The translations under genes and the position numbers were made by a program. The notes under the pieces are model-generated. The model was not told the DNA's origin. It searched no databases and saw only the letters and a program-made list of their open reading frames with translations. A stretch of DNA of 64,000 bases from Erythrobacter sp. (GTDB taxonomy: Bacteria; Pseudomonadota; Alphaproteobacteria; Sphingomonadales; Sphingomonadaceae): positions 512,965 through 576,964 of the forward strand of contig JAACTC010000006.1 in NCBI GenBank assembly GCA_009993635.1, read 5' to 3'. This document shows, piece after piece, positions 49,548 to 57,429 of this stretch (the stretch's first letter is position 1; each line of letters begins with the position of its first letter).

Positions 49548-49641
49548 CGAACCCGTTCCGGGCGCCCGAGCCATCATTTCATAATTATCGCCCGCAAACC
49601 GGCAGTTTGCGGTGAGGATAGCAGTCTGCCCGAGGGTCGCC

Positions 49642-49887
49642 TTATTTCGCTTTGGCTTCCAGCGCGTCGAGCCGGGCGGCCAGAACCTCGTTTTCTTCGC
49701 GCGCCTTGGCCGCCATGGCCTTTACCGCGTCGAATTCCTCGCGGCTGACGAAGTCCAGCCCGCCGACGGTTTCCTTGATCCGTTCGCGCGCGCTTTGCTG
49801 CGCCTCGCGCGTCATCCCGGCGAAGGTGCCCGCGGCACCGTTCATCAGCTTCACGAAATCGGCGATCATCGGGTTCTGGCTCTGCAT
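49642..49887 (-). CDS. UbiK-like accessory factor (BMFP/DUF526 family)
   Basis: 81-residue protein with an N-terminal amphipathic segment (NPMIADFVKLMNGAAGTFAG) and a C-terminal coiled coil (SREEFDAVKAMAAKAREENE and LAARLDALEAKAK). This is the layout of UbiK/YqiC, which supports ubiquinone biosynthesis complex assembly in proteobacteria. ATG 49887. Sequence similarity is clear in pattern; the specific role in this group is inferred. Confidence 0.82.
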   Translation of the reverse strand: MQSQNPMIADFVKLMNGAAGTFAGMTREAQQSARERIKETVGGLDFVSREEFDAVKAMAAKAREENEVLAARLDALEAKAK

Positions 49888-49941
49888 GGGGCGAGAGATG
49901 GCGCTTAGGCCCCGGTTTGTCCAGAGCCCACGCTCCGCCCC

Positions 49942-50496
49942 TTACAGATCCAGCCGCTGCACCGCGCCGGTGGTGTCGGCTCCATCCGCCGCCGGGTTCA
50001 TCTGCAAGATCTCGTAGTTGAGGAAGGTCGCGAAGATCGACCATGCGAGATAGGGCACCAGCAGCAGCGCCGCGATCTTGCGCACGCGGAAGAACAGGAT
50101 GATGGTGATCAGGATCATCACATCCAGCGCGACGATCAGATACAGCGCCCAGGTGATCTCGTGCTGGCCGAAGAACAGCGGAGCCCATGCCAGGTTGAGC
50201 GCAAGCTGCACGATGAACGCACCAATGGCGAGCCCGCGCCCGCGCGCGCCCCACGCAGAGCAGACCATCGCAAAGGCGAGGCCCATCATCACATACAGGA
50301 TGCCCCATACGATCGGGAACAGGCTGGCATCGGGGTAGAAATCGGGCTTGCCGAGCGCATCGAACCACGGATCGCCCTCGCCCGCTCCGGCGAGCTGGCC
50401 CGACAGGAAGCCGAGCAATACGACGGCGGGCACGATGAACAGTGCCCACCGGATGAAACTTGCACGTAACTGGGCGCGCGACGCCAAAGTTGTCAT
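49942..50496 (-). CDS. tspO: TspO/MBR-family tryptophan-rich sensory protein
   Basis: 184-residue five-helix membrane protein. ATG 50496 follows GGAGGAAT-like sequence and fits the family. Diagnostic segments are WFDALGKPDFYPDASLFPIVWGILYVMMG (here split as WFDALGKPDFYP and FPIVWGILYVMMGLAFAMV), QLALNLAWAPLFFGQ and LLVPYLAWSIFATFLN. TspO proteins bind porphyrins and cholesterol and modulate tetrapyrrole or stress responses, e.g. in Rhodobacter. No tetrapyrrole gene is adjacent. Confidence 0.92.
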   Translation of the reverse strand: MTTLASRAQLRASFIRWALFIVPAVVLLGFLSGQLAGAGEGDPWFDALGKPDFYPDASLFPIVWGILYVMMGLAFAMVCSAWGARGRGLAIGAFIVQLALNLAWAPLFFGQHEITWALYLIVALDVMILITIILFFRVRKIAALLLVPYLAWSIFATFLNYEILQMNPAADGADTTGAVQRLDL

Positions 50497-50606
50497 GATT
50501 CCTCCAGCGGGGAGATAAGATGCGATTCGCCTTGGCAACCGTATAACTTAACAACAAGCAAGCTGGCAGACCTAATACCGAATTGGCACGCGCACCGCAC
50601 CGGTCG

Positions 50607-51344
<738 letters not shown>

Positions 51345-51476
51345 CGGGTTCCTATAGCCGCAAGTTCGCGCGCGTGAAGGGATGGACCGCGCGCCCGGCT
51401 CCGCTGGGGGCGGCTGGGCCGGTCCGGCGGAGAAATTTGATGGACCCGTGCGGCGTCCGCGCGCATTAGTAGCGGT

Positions 51477-52037
51477 ATGTCCACACTTCGCGTTCCCTCC
51501 CGCATCGCGCTCGCCTCCTCGCTGCTGATCGTGACCTGCTGCCAGACGCCGCAGCCCGCGCCCCGGCCCGCACCGGCGCCCGCGCCTGCCCCGGTGGCAA
51601 CCAAGGCACCGCCGCCCGCCCCGCAGCCCGTGCCGGTGGAAAGCGCGTGGATCGACCGTCCGCAGACTCCGGGCGATTGGCGTTACGTCGTGGAGCCGGA
51701 CGAAACGCTGGCGGTGTTCGGTACGCCGGGCGCGACCAAGCTGGTGCTCGCGTGCGACCGTGGCAGCCGCAGGGTCGGGATCGTGCGCGCGACCTCCACG
51801 CCGAAGCAGGGCGAAGTCGCGATGCGGATCAGCACCGAAACCACATCGCGCCCGCTGGTCGCAACCGCCGCATCGGGTGCGCCCGCGCGGGTAATGGTGC
51901 AGCTGGACGCGCGCGATCCGCTGCTCGACGCGATGGCCATCACGCGCGGGCGCTTTGCGGTGGAGGTGGAGGGCGAACCCGGCCTCTACGTGCCCGCCTG
52001 GGCCGAAGTGACGCGCGTGATCGAGGATTGCCGCTAG
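51477..52037 (+). CDS. Hypothetical envelope protein with Pro/Ala-rich linker
   Basis: 186 residues. A signal sequence (RIALASSLLIVTCC) with a lipobox-like VTC is followed by a run of Pro-Ala repeats (residues 24-52), a wall-spanning type linker. The C-terminal domain (DWRYVVEPDETLAVFGTPGA, LVLACDRGSRRVGIVRAT) resembles no family I can name; two Cys (in LACDR and EDCR) could pair. ATG 51477. Divergent from tlyA. Confidence 0.65.
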   Translation: MSTLRVPSRIALASSLLIVTCCQTPQPAPRPAPAPAPAPVATKAPPPAPQPVPVESAWIDRPQTPGDWRYVVEPDETLAVFGTPGATKLVLACDRGSRRVGIVRATSTPKQGEVAMRISTETTSRPLVATAASGAPARVMVQLDARDPLLDAMAITRGRFAVEVEGEPGLYVPAWAEVTRVIEDCR

Positions 52038-52261
52038 CGGGTAGCCTTGCCGCCAGGGTGCGCGGCCCGCGACGCACTTCCCCGCCTGCCGGCCGCCACT
52101 TGGCGAGCGAGCGAGTATGACGGGGAAAAAGATATTTACAAGGCTTGCGCTGGCGAATCAGGTGACTCACAAAGGACCTTGAGAGCGGCGGTGCACGACG
52201 CTTCTCGGCCCCCGGTGATACGGTGCGGGTCTTGGCTAAAAGCGCGAAAGGAGGTGATCCG
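52038..52261. other. Intergenic region before the 18-codon ORF
   Basis: 224 bases, including AT-richer GGGGAAAAAGATATTTACAA near 52120-52142. No gene recognised. Its last 14 bases form the perfect Shine-Dalgarno annotated separately, so it is the presumed leader and promoter region of a short transcript. Confidence 0.45.
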
Positions 52262-52318
52262 ATGTCTCATGGTTCAGCAGAGAGGTCGGCAAGTTTCCGC
52301 GCGAGGCACTATCGGTAA
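52247..52318 (+). CDS. Putative 18-aa peptide ORF with a perfect extended Shine-Dalgarno
   Basis: AAAGGAGGTGATCC (52247-52260) is the complete 14-base complement of the conserved 16S rRNA 3' end, and ATG 52262 follows at ideal spacing (seven bases after GGAGG). The frame encodes MSHGSAERSASFRARHYR and stops with TAA at 52318; the peptide is basic and Ser/Arg-rich. Two stem-loops follow within 90 bases. The coordinates include the ribosome site; coding is 52262-52318. It may be a leader peptide, a small protein, or an RNA that binds ribosomes. The coding nature cannot be proven from one sequence. Confidence 0.45.
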   Translation, partial: KGGDPMSHGSAERSASFRARHYR

Positions 52319-52344
52319 AGTCGCATACCCTTAGAGGCTTCGTG

Positions 52345-52413
52345 AGCGGCACTTCCTGGCCGCTGACCATGCGAAGGGCAGCACTCCGACGGGCAGTGCT
52401 GCCCTTCACATTT
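52345..52413 (+). terminator. Two stem-loops after the 18-codon ORF, the second terminator-like
   Basis: AGCGGC (52345-52350) pairs with GCCGCT (52359-52364). Then GAAGGGCAGCACT (52373-52385) pairs perfectly with AGTGCTGCCCTTC (52395-52407) around a nine-base loop and is followed by ACATTTATTG, a weak U-rich tail. Confidence 0.65.
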
Positions 52414-52463
52414 ATTGGGCCTCTCGATATTATGTCCGCCGCAAGACGAAGGGGGACACGGGA

Positions 52464-52940
52464 ATGACGATTCTTGTCGGGGCAGGCACTGCGGTATTGG
52501 CGCTGCTGCTTCAGGCGCATGGCGCGAAAGCGGAGTTCGAGACGGACGTAGAGGCCGCCACGACCGGTTGCATCGAACCCCATCGGGACGCGATCGAAAG
52601 CCAGTCTGTCGGCGATGCCGAATGGAAACAGATCATCACCTGCGTGTTCGCAAACACCGCGGCGCAAATGGACGCCCAGCTGCCGAAGAAGATCGACCCG
52701 ATTACCACGCTGGTGTCGGTCTCGTCGAACGGGGCGACCTTCAACTACACCTACGTGATCGACGTGGCGACCGCCGACTTCCGACAGGAAAACATCGACT
52801 CGCTGGAGGCCGCAGCGCGTCAGAACGCGTGCACCGACCCCTCGATGACCCAGACGATGGAGCTCGGCGGAGCCTACTTCTATCGCTGGGTCGACCGGAC
52901 TGGCACGCAGATCACCACCCTGCGGATCGAAGGCTGCTGA
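52464..52940 (+). CDS. Small secreted hypothetical protein with four cysteines
   Basis: 158 residues from ATG 52464 (GGGGGACACGGGA upstream). The signal peptide is MTILVGAGTAVLALLLQAHGAKA. The mature part has four Cys (TTGCIEPH, ITCVFAN, QNACTDP and the final EGC), suitable for two disulfides, and an alternating strand pattern (GATFNYTYVIDVATADF). No family recognised. It lies just after the 18-codon ORF and its terminator, so it is probably a separate transcript. Confidence 0.7.
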   Translation: MTILVGAGTAVLALLLQAHGAKAEFETDVEAATTGCIEPHRDAIESQSVGDAEWKQIITCVFANTAAQMDAQLPKKIDPITTLVSVSSNGATFNYTYVIDVATADFRQENIDSLEAAARQNACTDPSMTQTMELGGAYFYRWVDRTGTQITTLRIEGC

Positions 52941-52971
52941 TTGCCGTCGCGCGCGGTTGGCGAGCGCGCGG

Positions 52972-53847
52972 TCAACGCCGCCGGATTTCGATCCTCTCGC
53001 CCGAACGGGCGCGCGCGAATTCTTCCGCCGCCTGCGCATCACCCGCCAGTTTGGCACGCAGGAAGCGCGTGACCAGAGCGATCGCTTCGTCGTAGCCGTC
53101 TTCCCCGCCATAGACGAAGGAGTGGTCCGACCCGTCGACCAGCAGCAGCGTATGCTCGCCTGCGGGCAGCGCGTCGAACTGCGCGATCTGGACCGCCGGA
53201 TCGCCCGCAAAGGGCTGCGCGACATCGCGGGGGCCGCTGATCGTGAGCGTCGGGACCGCGACGGTATCATAGGCGCCGGGGTTACCTGTCAGCCCGGGGA
53301 TTGGGCCGGGGGAGGAAAACCTCACCACCGCCTTCATCGCGGGGACGCGGGCATGCAGCATCGAATCAAGCGCACCGCCGCCCATCAGCGCGATCAGCGA
53401 GCCGTAGCTGTGGCCGACACCCGCGAGCGGCAGTTCGGGATACTGCGCGGCGGCGTAGGCCGAAACCGCCTGCAGGTCGGCTGTGCGGCTCATAAACGCA
53501 GCGCGAATATCCTCCCGCTCGGCCTCCGGAATCGCGAGCGAATCGCGGTGCAGCGGGGCGAGCACGACGAAGCCCGCCTTCTGCAACGCGCCGACCAGCG
53601 GCAGGAGCTTTTCGGGCGAGGAGCCCGCGCCGTGGGAGAGGAAGATCGCCCCCGCAGGCTCGCCCACCGCATCGAACACCGAGAGGTCGAGGGTCCGCCC
53701 GGCCACGGGCAGCGCAACATGCCGGGCCGCCGGCATCGTTGCCGCCGCTGTTTCAGCACTGGCGGTTCCGGCAACCATCGGCGCCGCGCAGGCCTGCAAG
53801 GCAAATGGCGCGACAACAGCAAGCAGCAGGGGGCGCAAAGGACGCAT
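52972..53847 (-). CDS. Alpha/beta-hydrolase lipoprotein (dienelactone-hydrolase-like)
   Basis: 291 residues from ATG 53847 (MRPLRPLLLAVVAPFALQAC, lipobox LQAC). Oxyanion HGAGSSPEK, nucleophile elbow GHSYGSL, acid in the VPTLTISGPRD region and His in DGSDHSFVYGG are in the normal order of the fold. Resembles the dienelactone hydrolase / platelet-activating-factor acetylhydrolase-like group. Substrate unknown; as a lipoprotein it acts in the periplasm or outer membrane. Confidence 0.82.
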   Translation of the reverse strand: MRPLRPLLLAVVAPFALQACAAPMVAGTASAETAAATMPAARHVALPVAGRTLDLSVFDAVGEPAGAIFLSHGAGSSPEKLLPLVGALQKAGFVVLAPLHRDSLAIPEAEREDIRAAFMSRTADLQAVSAYAAAQYPELPLAGVGHSYGSLIALMGGGALDSMLHARVPAMKAVVRFSSPGPIPGLTGNPGAYDTVAVPTLTISGPRDVAQPFAGDPAVQIAQFDALPAGEHTLLLVDGSDHSFVYGGEDGYDEAIALVTRFLRAKLAGDAQAAEEFARARSGERIEIRRR

Positions 53848-54058
53848 CGAACTTTCTCCAGAAGGTCTGCACAGTGCTATTGGCTTCGCGCGGGAGCAAC
53901 AAGCCCGATGGCTTTCCGGCATTGGTGCAGGAACGGCAATCGATGGAAACGCGCAATATTCGAAAAGATTTTACACCCCCTCCTGAAATATTTTTCAGAC
54001 CCCCTTGCCCCGCGCGGCGCGCGCGCATAACCGCCTCGGCCAAGGAGACAAGTGCCCT

Positions 54059-55174
54059 ATGGCCGACACGCCGATGATCGATTTCGCCCACCTGCCCCAC
54101 CCCGCCCCGGTGCCGTCCGAAACGCGTGACGAGGCGCTGGCGGACCCCGGCTTCGGATCGCTGTTCACCGATCACATGGTGACGATTGCCTTCGATGCGG
54201 ACCGCGTGGAGCGCGGCGAGGACGGCTGGTACGATGCGAAGCTGTGCCCGCGCGAACCCATCGCGCTCGATCCGGCGGCGGCGGTGCTTCACTACGCGCA
54301 GGAAATCTTCGAAGGGATGAAGGCCTATCGGTGGGACGATGGATCTGTCGCGCTGTTCCGGCCCGAACAGAACGCGCGCCGCTTGAATGCCAGCGCGCGA
54401 CGCATGGCGATGCCCGAACTGCCCGAGGAACTGTTCCTCGAATCGATCCGCCAGCTGGTCGCGAGGGACCGCGACTGGATGCCCACGGTAGAAGGCGGAT
54501 CGCTGTACCTGCGGCCCTTCATGTTCGCGACCGAGGCGTTCCTGGGCGTGCGGCCGGCGCGGCAGTACCTCTACTGCCTGATCGCCAGCCCGGTGGGCAG
54601 CTATTTCAAGTCGGGCGTGAAGCCGGTCGACGTGTGGGTGAGCCGCGATCACACGCGCGCAGCGCCCGGCGGCACCGGCGCGGCGAAGACCGGCGGCAAC
54701 TACGCCGCCAGCCTCGTCCCGCTGGCCGAGGGCACGAAGCAGGGCTGCCAGCAGACCGTCTTCCTAGATGCCGTGGAGAAGAAGTGGATCGAGGAGCTGG
54801 GCGGCATGAACCTGTTCTTCGTATTCGGCGACGGGTCGGTGATCACCCCGCCGCTGACCGGCACGATCCTGCCCGGCATCACGCGCGACAGCCTGATCCA
54901 GATGCTGCGCGACGAAGGGCTGCAGGTGCGCGAGGAGCCCTATTCGATCGACCAGTGGCACGCCGATGCGGCCAAGGGCGACCTGATCGAAACCTTCGCC
55001 TGCGGCACCGCGGCGGTCGTCACCCCGGTGGGGAGCGTAAACGGGCCGGACGGCACCTTTGCCATCGGCAGCGGCGGGACCGGCCAGCTGACGCAGAAGA
55101 TGCGCGACCGGCTGGTCGGCGTGCAAATGGGCACCGCGCCCGATCCGCATAACTGGGTGATGAAGCTGGACTGA
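54059..55174 (+). CDS. ilvE: Branched-chain amino acid aminotransferase
   Basis: Class IV PLP aminotransferase (371 aa) for Leu/Ile/Val. ATG 54059 follows AAGGAG and fits the family start (IDFAHLPHPAPVPSE). Key parts: LHYAQEIFEGMKAYRWDDGSV-type segment, GGSLYLRPFMFATE, the PLP Lys in GTGAAKTGGNYAASL, LFFVFGDGSVITPPLTGTIL and ETFACGTAAVVTPVG. Length matches the long BCAT type. Stands alone. Confidence 0.96.
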   Translation: MADTPMIDFAHLPHPAPVPSETRDEALADPGFGSLFTDHMVTIAFDADRVERGEDGWYDAKLCPREPIALDPAAAVLHYAQEIFEGMKAYRWDDGSVALFRPEQNARRLNASARRMAMPELPEELFLESIRQLVARDRDWMPTVEGGSLYLRPFMFATEAFLGVRPARQYLYCLIASPVGSYFKSGVKPVDVWVSRDHTRAAPGGTGAAKTGGNYAASLVPLAEGTKQGCQQTVFLDAVEKKWIEELGGMNLFFVFGDGSVITPPLTGTILPGITRDSLIQMLRDEGLQVREEPYSIDQWHADAAKGDLIETFACGTAAVVTPVGSVNGPDGTFAIGSGGTGQLTQKMRDRLVGVQMGTAPDPHNWVMKLD

Positions 55175-55205
55175 TCGTGGCCAGCCGGAAGGCACGGCGA
55201 GAATT

Positions 55206-56450
55206 TCAGACGGTGGTTTTGACGGCCCTGGTCGGCAGGCGACCCTCGCCCTCGCGAGCCAACTGCACGATGTTGCGTCCGGCGGTCTTCGCCGCATAAA
55301 GCGCGCCATCGGCATGTTCGATCAGGTCTTCGGCAGACAAGCCCGCGCTTTTGCGCATGGCCACCCCGATACTGATGGTGACCGGAACGCGCTCTGCGAC
55401 ACCCAGCGCCACCGGGCGCTTCTCCACCGCTAGCCGTGCCCGGTCGGCAAGGTCCAGCGCAGTATCCTGCGTACAATGTTCGACCACCACGACGAATTCC
55501 TCCCCGCCGTAACGGGCGACCGTCCCGCCGGAGCCGGCGAACTGCTTGTCGAGCTCTCTTGCAACCTGCCTGAGCGCGGTGTCTCCGGCGACATGACCAT
55601 AGGTGTCGTTGAACTGCTTGAACCGGTCGACGTCGATCATCATCACCGCCAGGTCGCTTCCGCCATGGACCGACGCGCGGAACGCGGTATCGAAGATCCG
55701 TTCGAAATAGCGCCTGTTGGGCAGGCCGGTCAGGTCGTCCCGATGGGACAGTTCGCGCAGCTGCTCGTTCGCCTCGGCCAGCCGTTCGGACGCGATCCTA
55801 CCGTGCAGGGCGTAGAGGAAATTGCGGTCGCGCAGCGCCGAGGTGCGAAACGGAATGAACAGGACGATGATGCTGATGGCTGAAAGATAGGCAAGCAGCG
55901 CAGCCGCATCCTGCACGCGCACTGCCGGCATGCTGGCCCAGATAACCCACAGGGACAGCAGAGAAAGCAGCACCATGACAGCGACGGGGCCGGGTCTCAG
56001 AGGGACCACGACCGCTGCGATGGTGATCAGCAGGGCCGCGCCCATCACGTATTCGCCCTGCCGTGGGCCTTCCATATACATGCCTAGGTATCCCGCCACG
56101 CTGGCAAAGCAGACTGCGGGCAGGACGCTGGTGATGTTCTGCATCACCCAGTTGCCCCTCAGGGCGACGATGATGGCAAGAATATAGGCCGGAATGACCA
56201 GCCCGAGCCGCAGGGTCAGGCCCATCGCGAACATCTCGGGGCCGATCGAATAGTCCAGCGGAAAGCACAGCAGACAGGTGATCAGCCCGATCGCGTTCAT
56301 GAATGCCAGCTCGCGCCGGCGACGGGGCTCGTGTTCGGCACACCACAGCGTACGCAAGGCTGCTGGCCATTTGCGAAACGGCACCGCCTTGTCGGCGGCG
56401 CGCTGCACCATGCCTTCAAGATCGTGCGGAAAGGGGGCTTCCGGCTTCAT
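55206..56450 (-). CDS. Membrane diguanylate cyclase (GGDEF)
   Basis: 414 residues: six or so membrane helices (about 50-200) of a MASE-like sensor, a short coiled coil (SERLAEANEQLRELSHRD) and a C-terminal GGDEF domain with DLTGLPNRRYFERIF, DRFKQFNDTYGHVAGD and the active site YGGEEF. The RxxD inhibitory I-site normally about five residues upstream is absent (SGGTVAR there), so product inhibition is unlikely. ATG 56450 was chosen over an in-frame start 60 bases upstream. The signal sensed is unknown. Confidence 0.92.
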   Translation of the reverse strand: MKPEAPFPHDLEGMVQRAADKAVPFRKWPAALRTLWCAEHEPRRRRELAFMNAIGLITCLLCFPLDYSIGPEMFAMGLTLRLGLVIPAYILAIIVALRGNWVMQNITSVLPAVCFASVAGYLGMYMEGPRQGEYVMGAALLITIAAVVVPLRPGPVAVMVLLSLLSLWVIWASMPAVRVQDAAALLAYLSAISIIVLFIPFRTSALRDRNFLYALHGRIASERLAEANEQLRELSHRDDLTGLPNRRYFERIFDTAFRASVHGGSDLAVMMIDVDRFKQFNDTYGHVAGDTALRQVARELDKQFAGSGGTVARYGGEEFVVVVEHCTQDTALDLADRARLAVEKRPVALGVAERVPVTISIGVAMRKSAGLSAEDLIEHADGALYAAKTAGRNIVQLAREGEGRLPTRAVKTTV

Positions 56451-56534
56451 ACCGCCCGAGCCTATTCCACAATCCTTAATTTGATGTGCGCGTACGATAA
56501 TCCTTTGCATGAATTATCGTGCGACTGGCGGGGG

Positions 56535-57425
56535 TTACAGCCTTGGCCTGGTGAGGAAGCGTTTGGTGAAGGTTTCGCTGGGGCGGATCACGATGATAGC
56601 CACCCCGGCCAGTGCGATCAGCGCGCCGACCAGCAGCCGCCAGCCGATCACGTCATTGGTCAGCCACGCGCCCAGCGCGATGGTCATCAGCGGGTGCAGC
56701 AGCGTCAGCGGCACGACCTCGTTCGCCTCGTATCGCTTGAACAGAACGAAATAGGTGCCCGTCGCCGCGATCGAGACGACCAGCGACCCGAACAGCAGGC
56801 ACCCGGCAAGTTGCCACGGCGATGCCGCAAAGGCCGCGACCTGTCCCTGCTCTATCGCCAGCGAGAGCGGCAGCAGGACGATCGCGGAGGCGACTGCGGC
56901 CCACGCCTGCAGCGTCATCCCGTCCATCTCCAGCCGCTTGACGAACACCGCGCCCAGCGCGCCGACCAGTGCAGAGGCGAACACCAGCAGCGATCCTTCG
57001 CCCGCCGCCATCGATCCCTTGGAAAGGATCGCCAGCAAGACCCCGCCAAACGCCAGCGCCATGCCCAGCGCGCGCCGCCAGCGCACGGTTTCGCCCAGGA
57101 ATATGATCGCGAAGAGGACGGTCATCGGCGCGCCGACCAGCCCGATCGCGCCAGCCGTGGCGGGATCGGCCGTCTGCAATCCGACGAACAGCAGCGCGAA
57201 GGAGCCGCCGGAGATCGCCAGCCCTATCGCGAGTACCTGCGGCAGGTGCCGGGGGATACCGCGCAGCAGCAGCGGCGTCAGCGCGAGCACCACGAGCAGG
57301 GATCGCAGGCCGGCAAAGAAGATCGGCGGCGCGGCGAGTTCGTCCACCGCAACCTTGCCGACGATGACATTGAGCGCCCATGCGACATTGCACACGACGA
57401 GGACGAGGATCGACCAGTTGGGCAC
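56535..57425 (-). CDS. EamA/DMT-family transporter
   Basis: 296-residue ten-helix protein with two EamA repeats: MPNWSILVLVVCNVAWALNV (helix 1), FAGLRSLLVVLALTPLLLRG, and GAPMTVLFAIIFLGETVRWRR in the first; GSLLVFASALVGALGAVFVK and LLHPLMTIALGAWLTND in the second. Substrate (metabolite or drug exporter) cannot be told. It ends the nadE transcript: its start lies four bases after the nadE stop. Confidence 0.9.
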   Translation of the reverse strand: MPNWSILVLVVCNVAWALNVIVGKVAVDELAAPPIFFAGLRSLLVVLALTPLLLRGIPRHLPQVLAIGLAISGGSFALLFVGLQTADPATAGAIGLVGAPMTVLFAIIFLGETVRWRRALGMALAFGGVLLAILSKGSMAAGEGSLLVFASALVGALGAVFVKRLEMDGMTLQAWAAVASAIVLLPLSLAIEQGQVAAFAASPWQLAGCLLFGSLVVSIAATGTYFVLFKRYEANEVVPLTLLHPLMTIALGAWLTNDVIGWRLLVGALIALAGVAIIVIRPSETFTKRFLTRPRL

Positions 57426-57429
57426 GGGG

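Noticed and set aside
52247..52260. AAAGGAGGTGATCC as a leftover 16S rRNA fragment
   Set aside because: Only these 14 bases match; flanks do not resemble 16S rRNA, and the spacing to ATG is ideal for translation.
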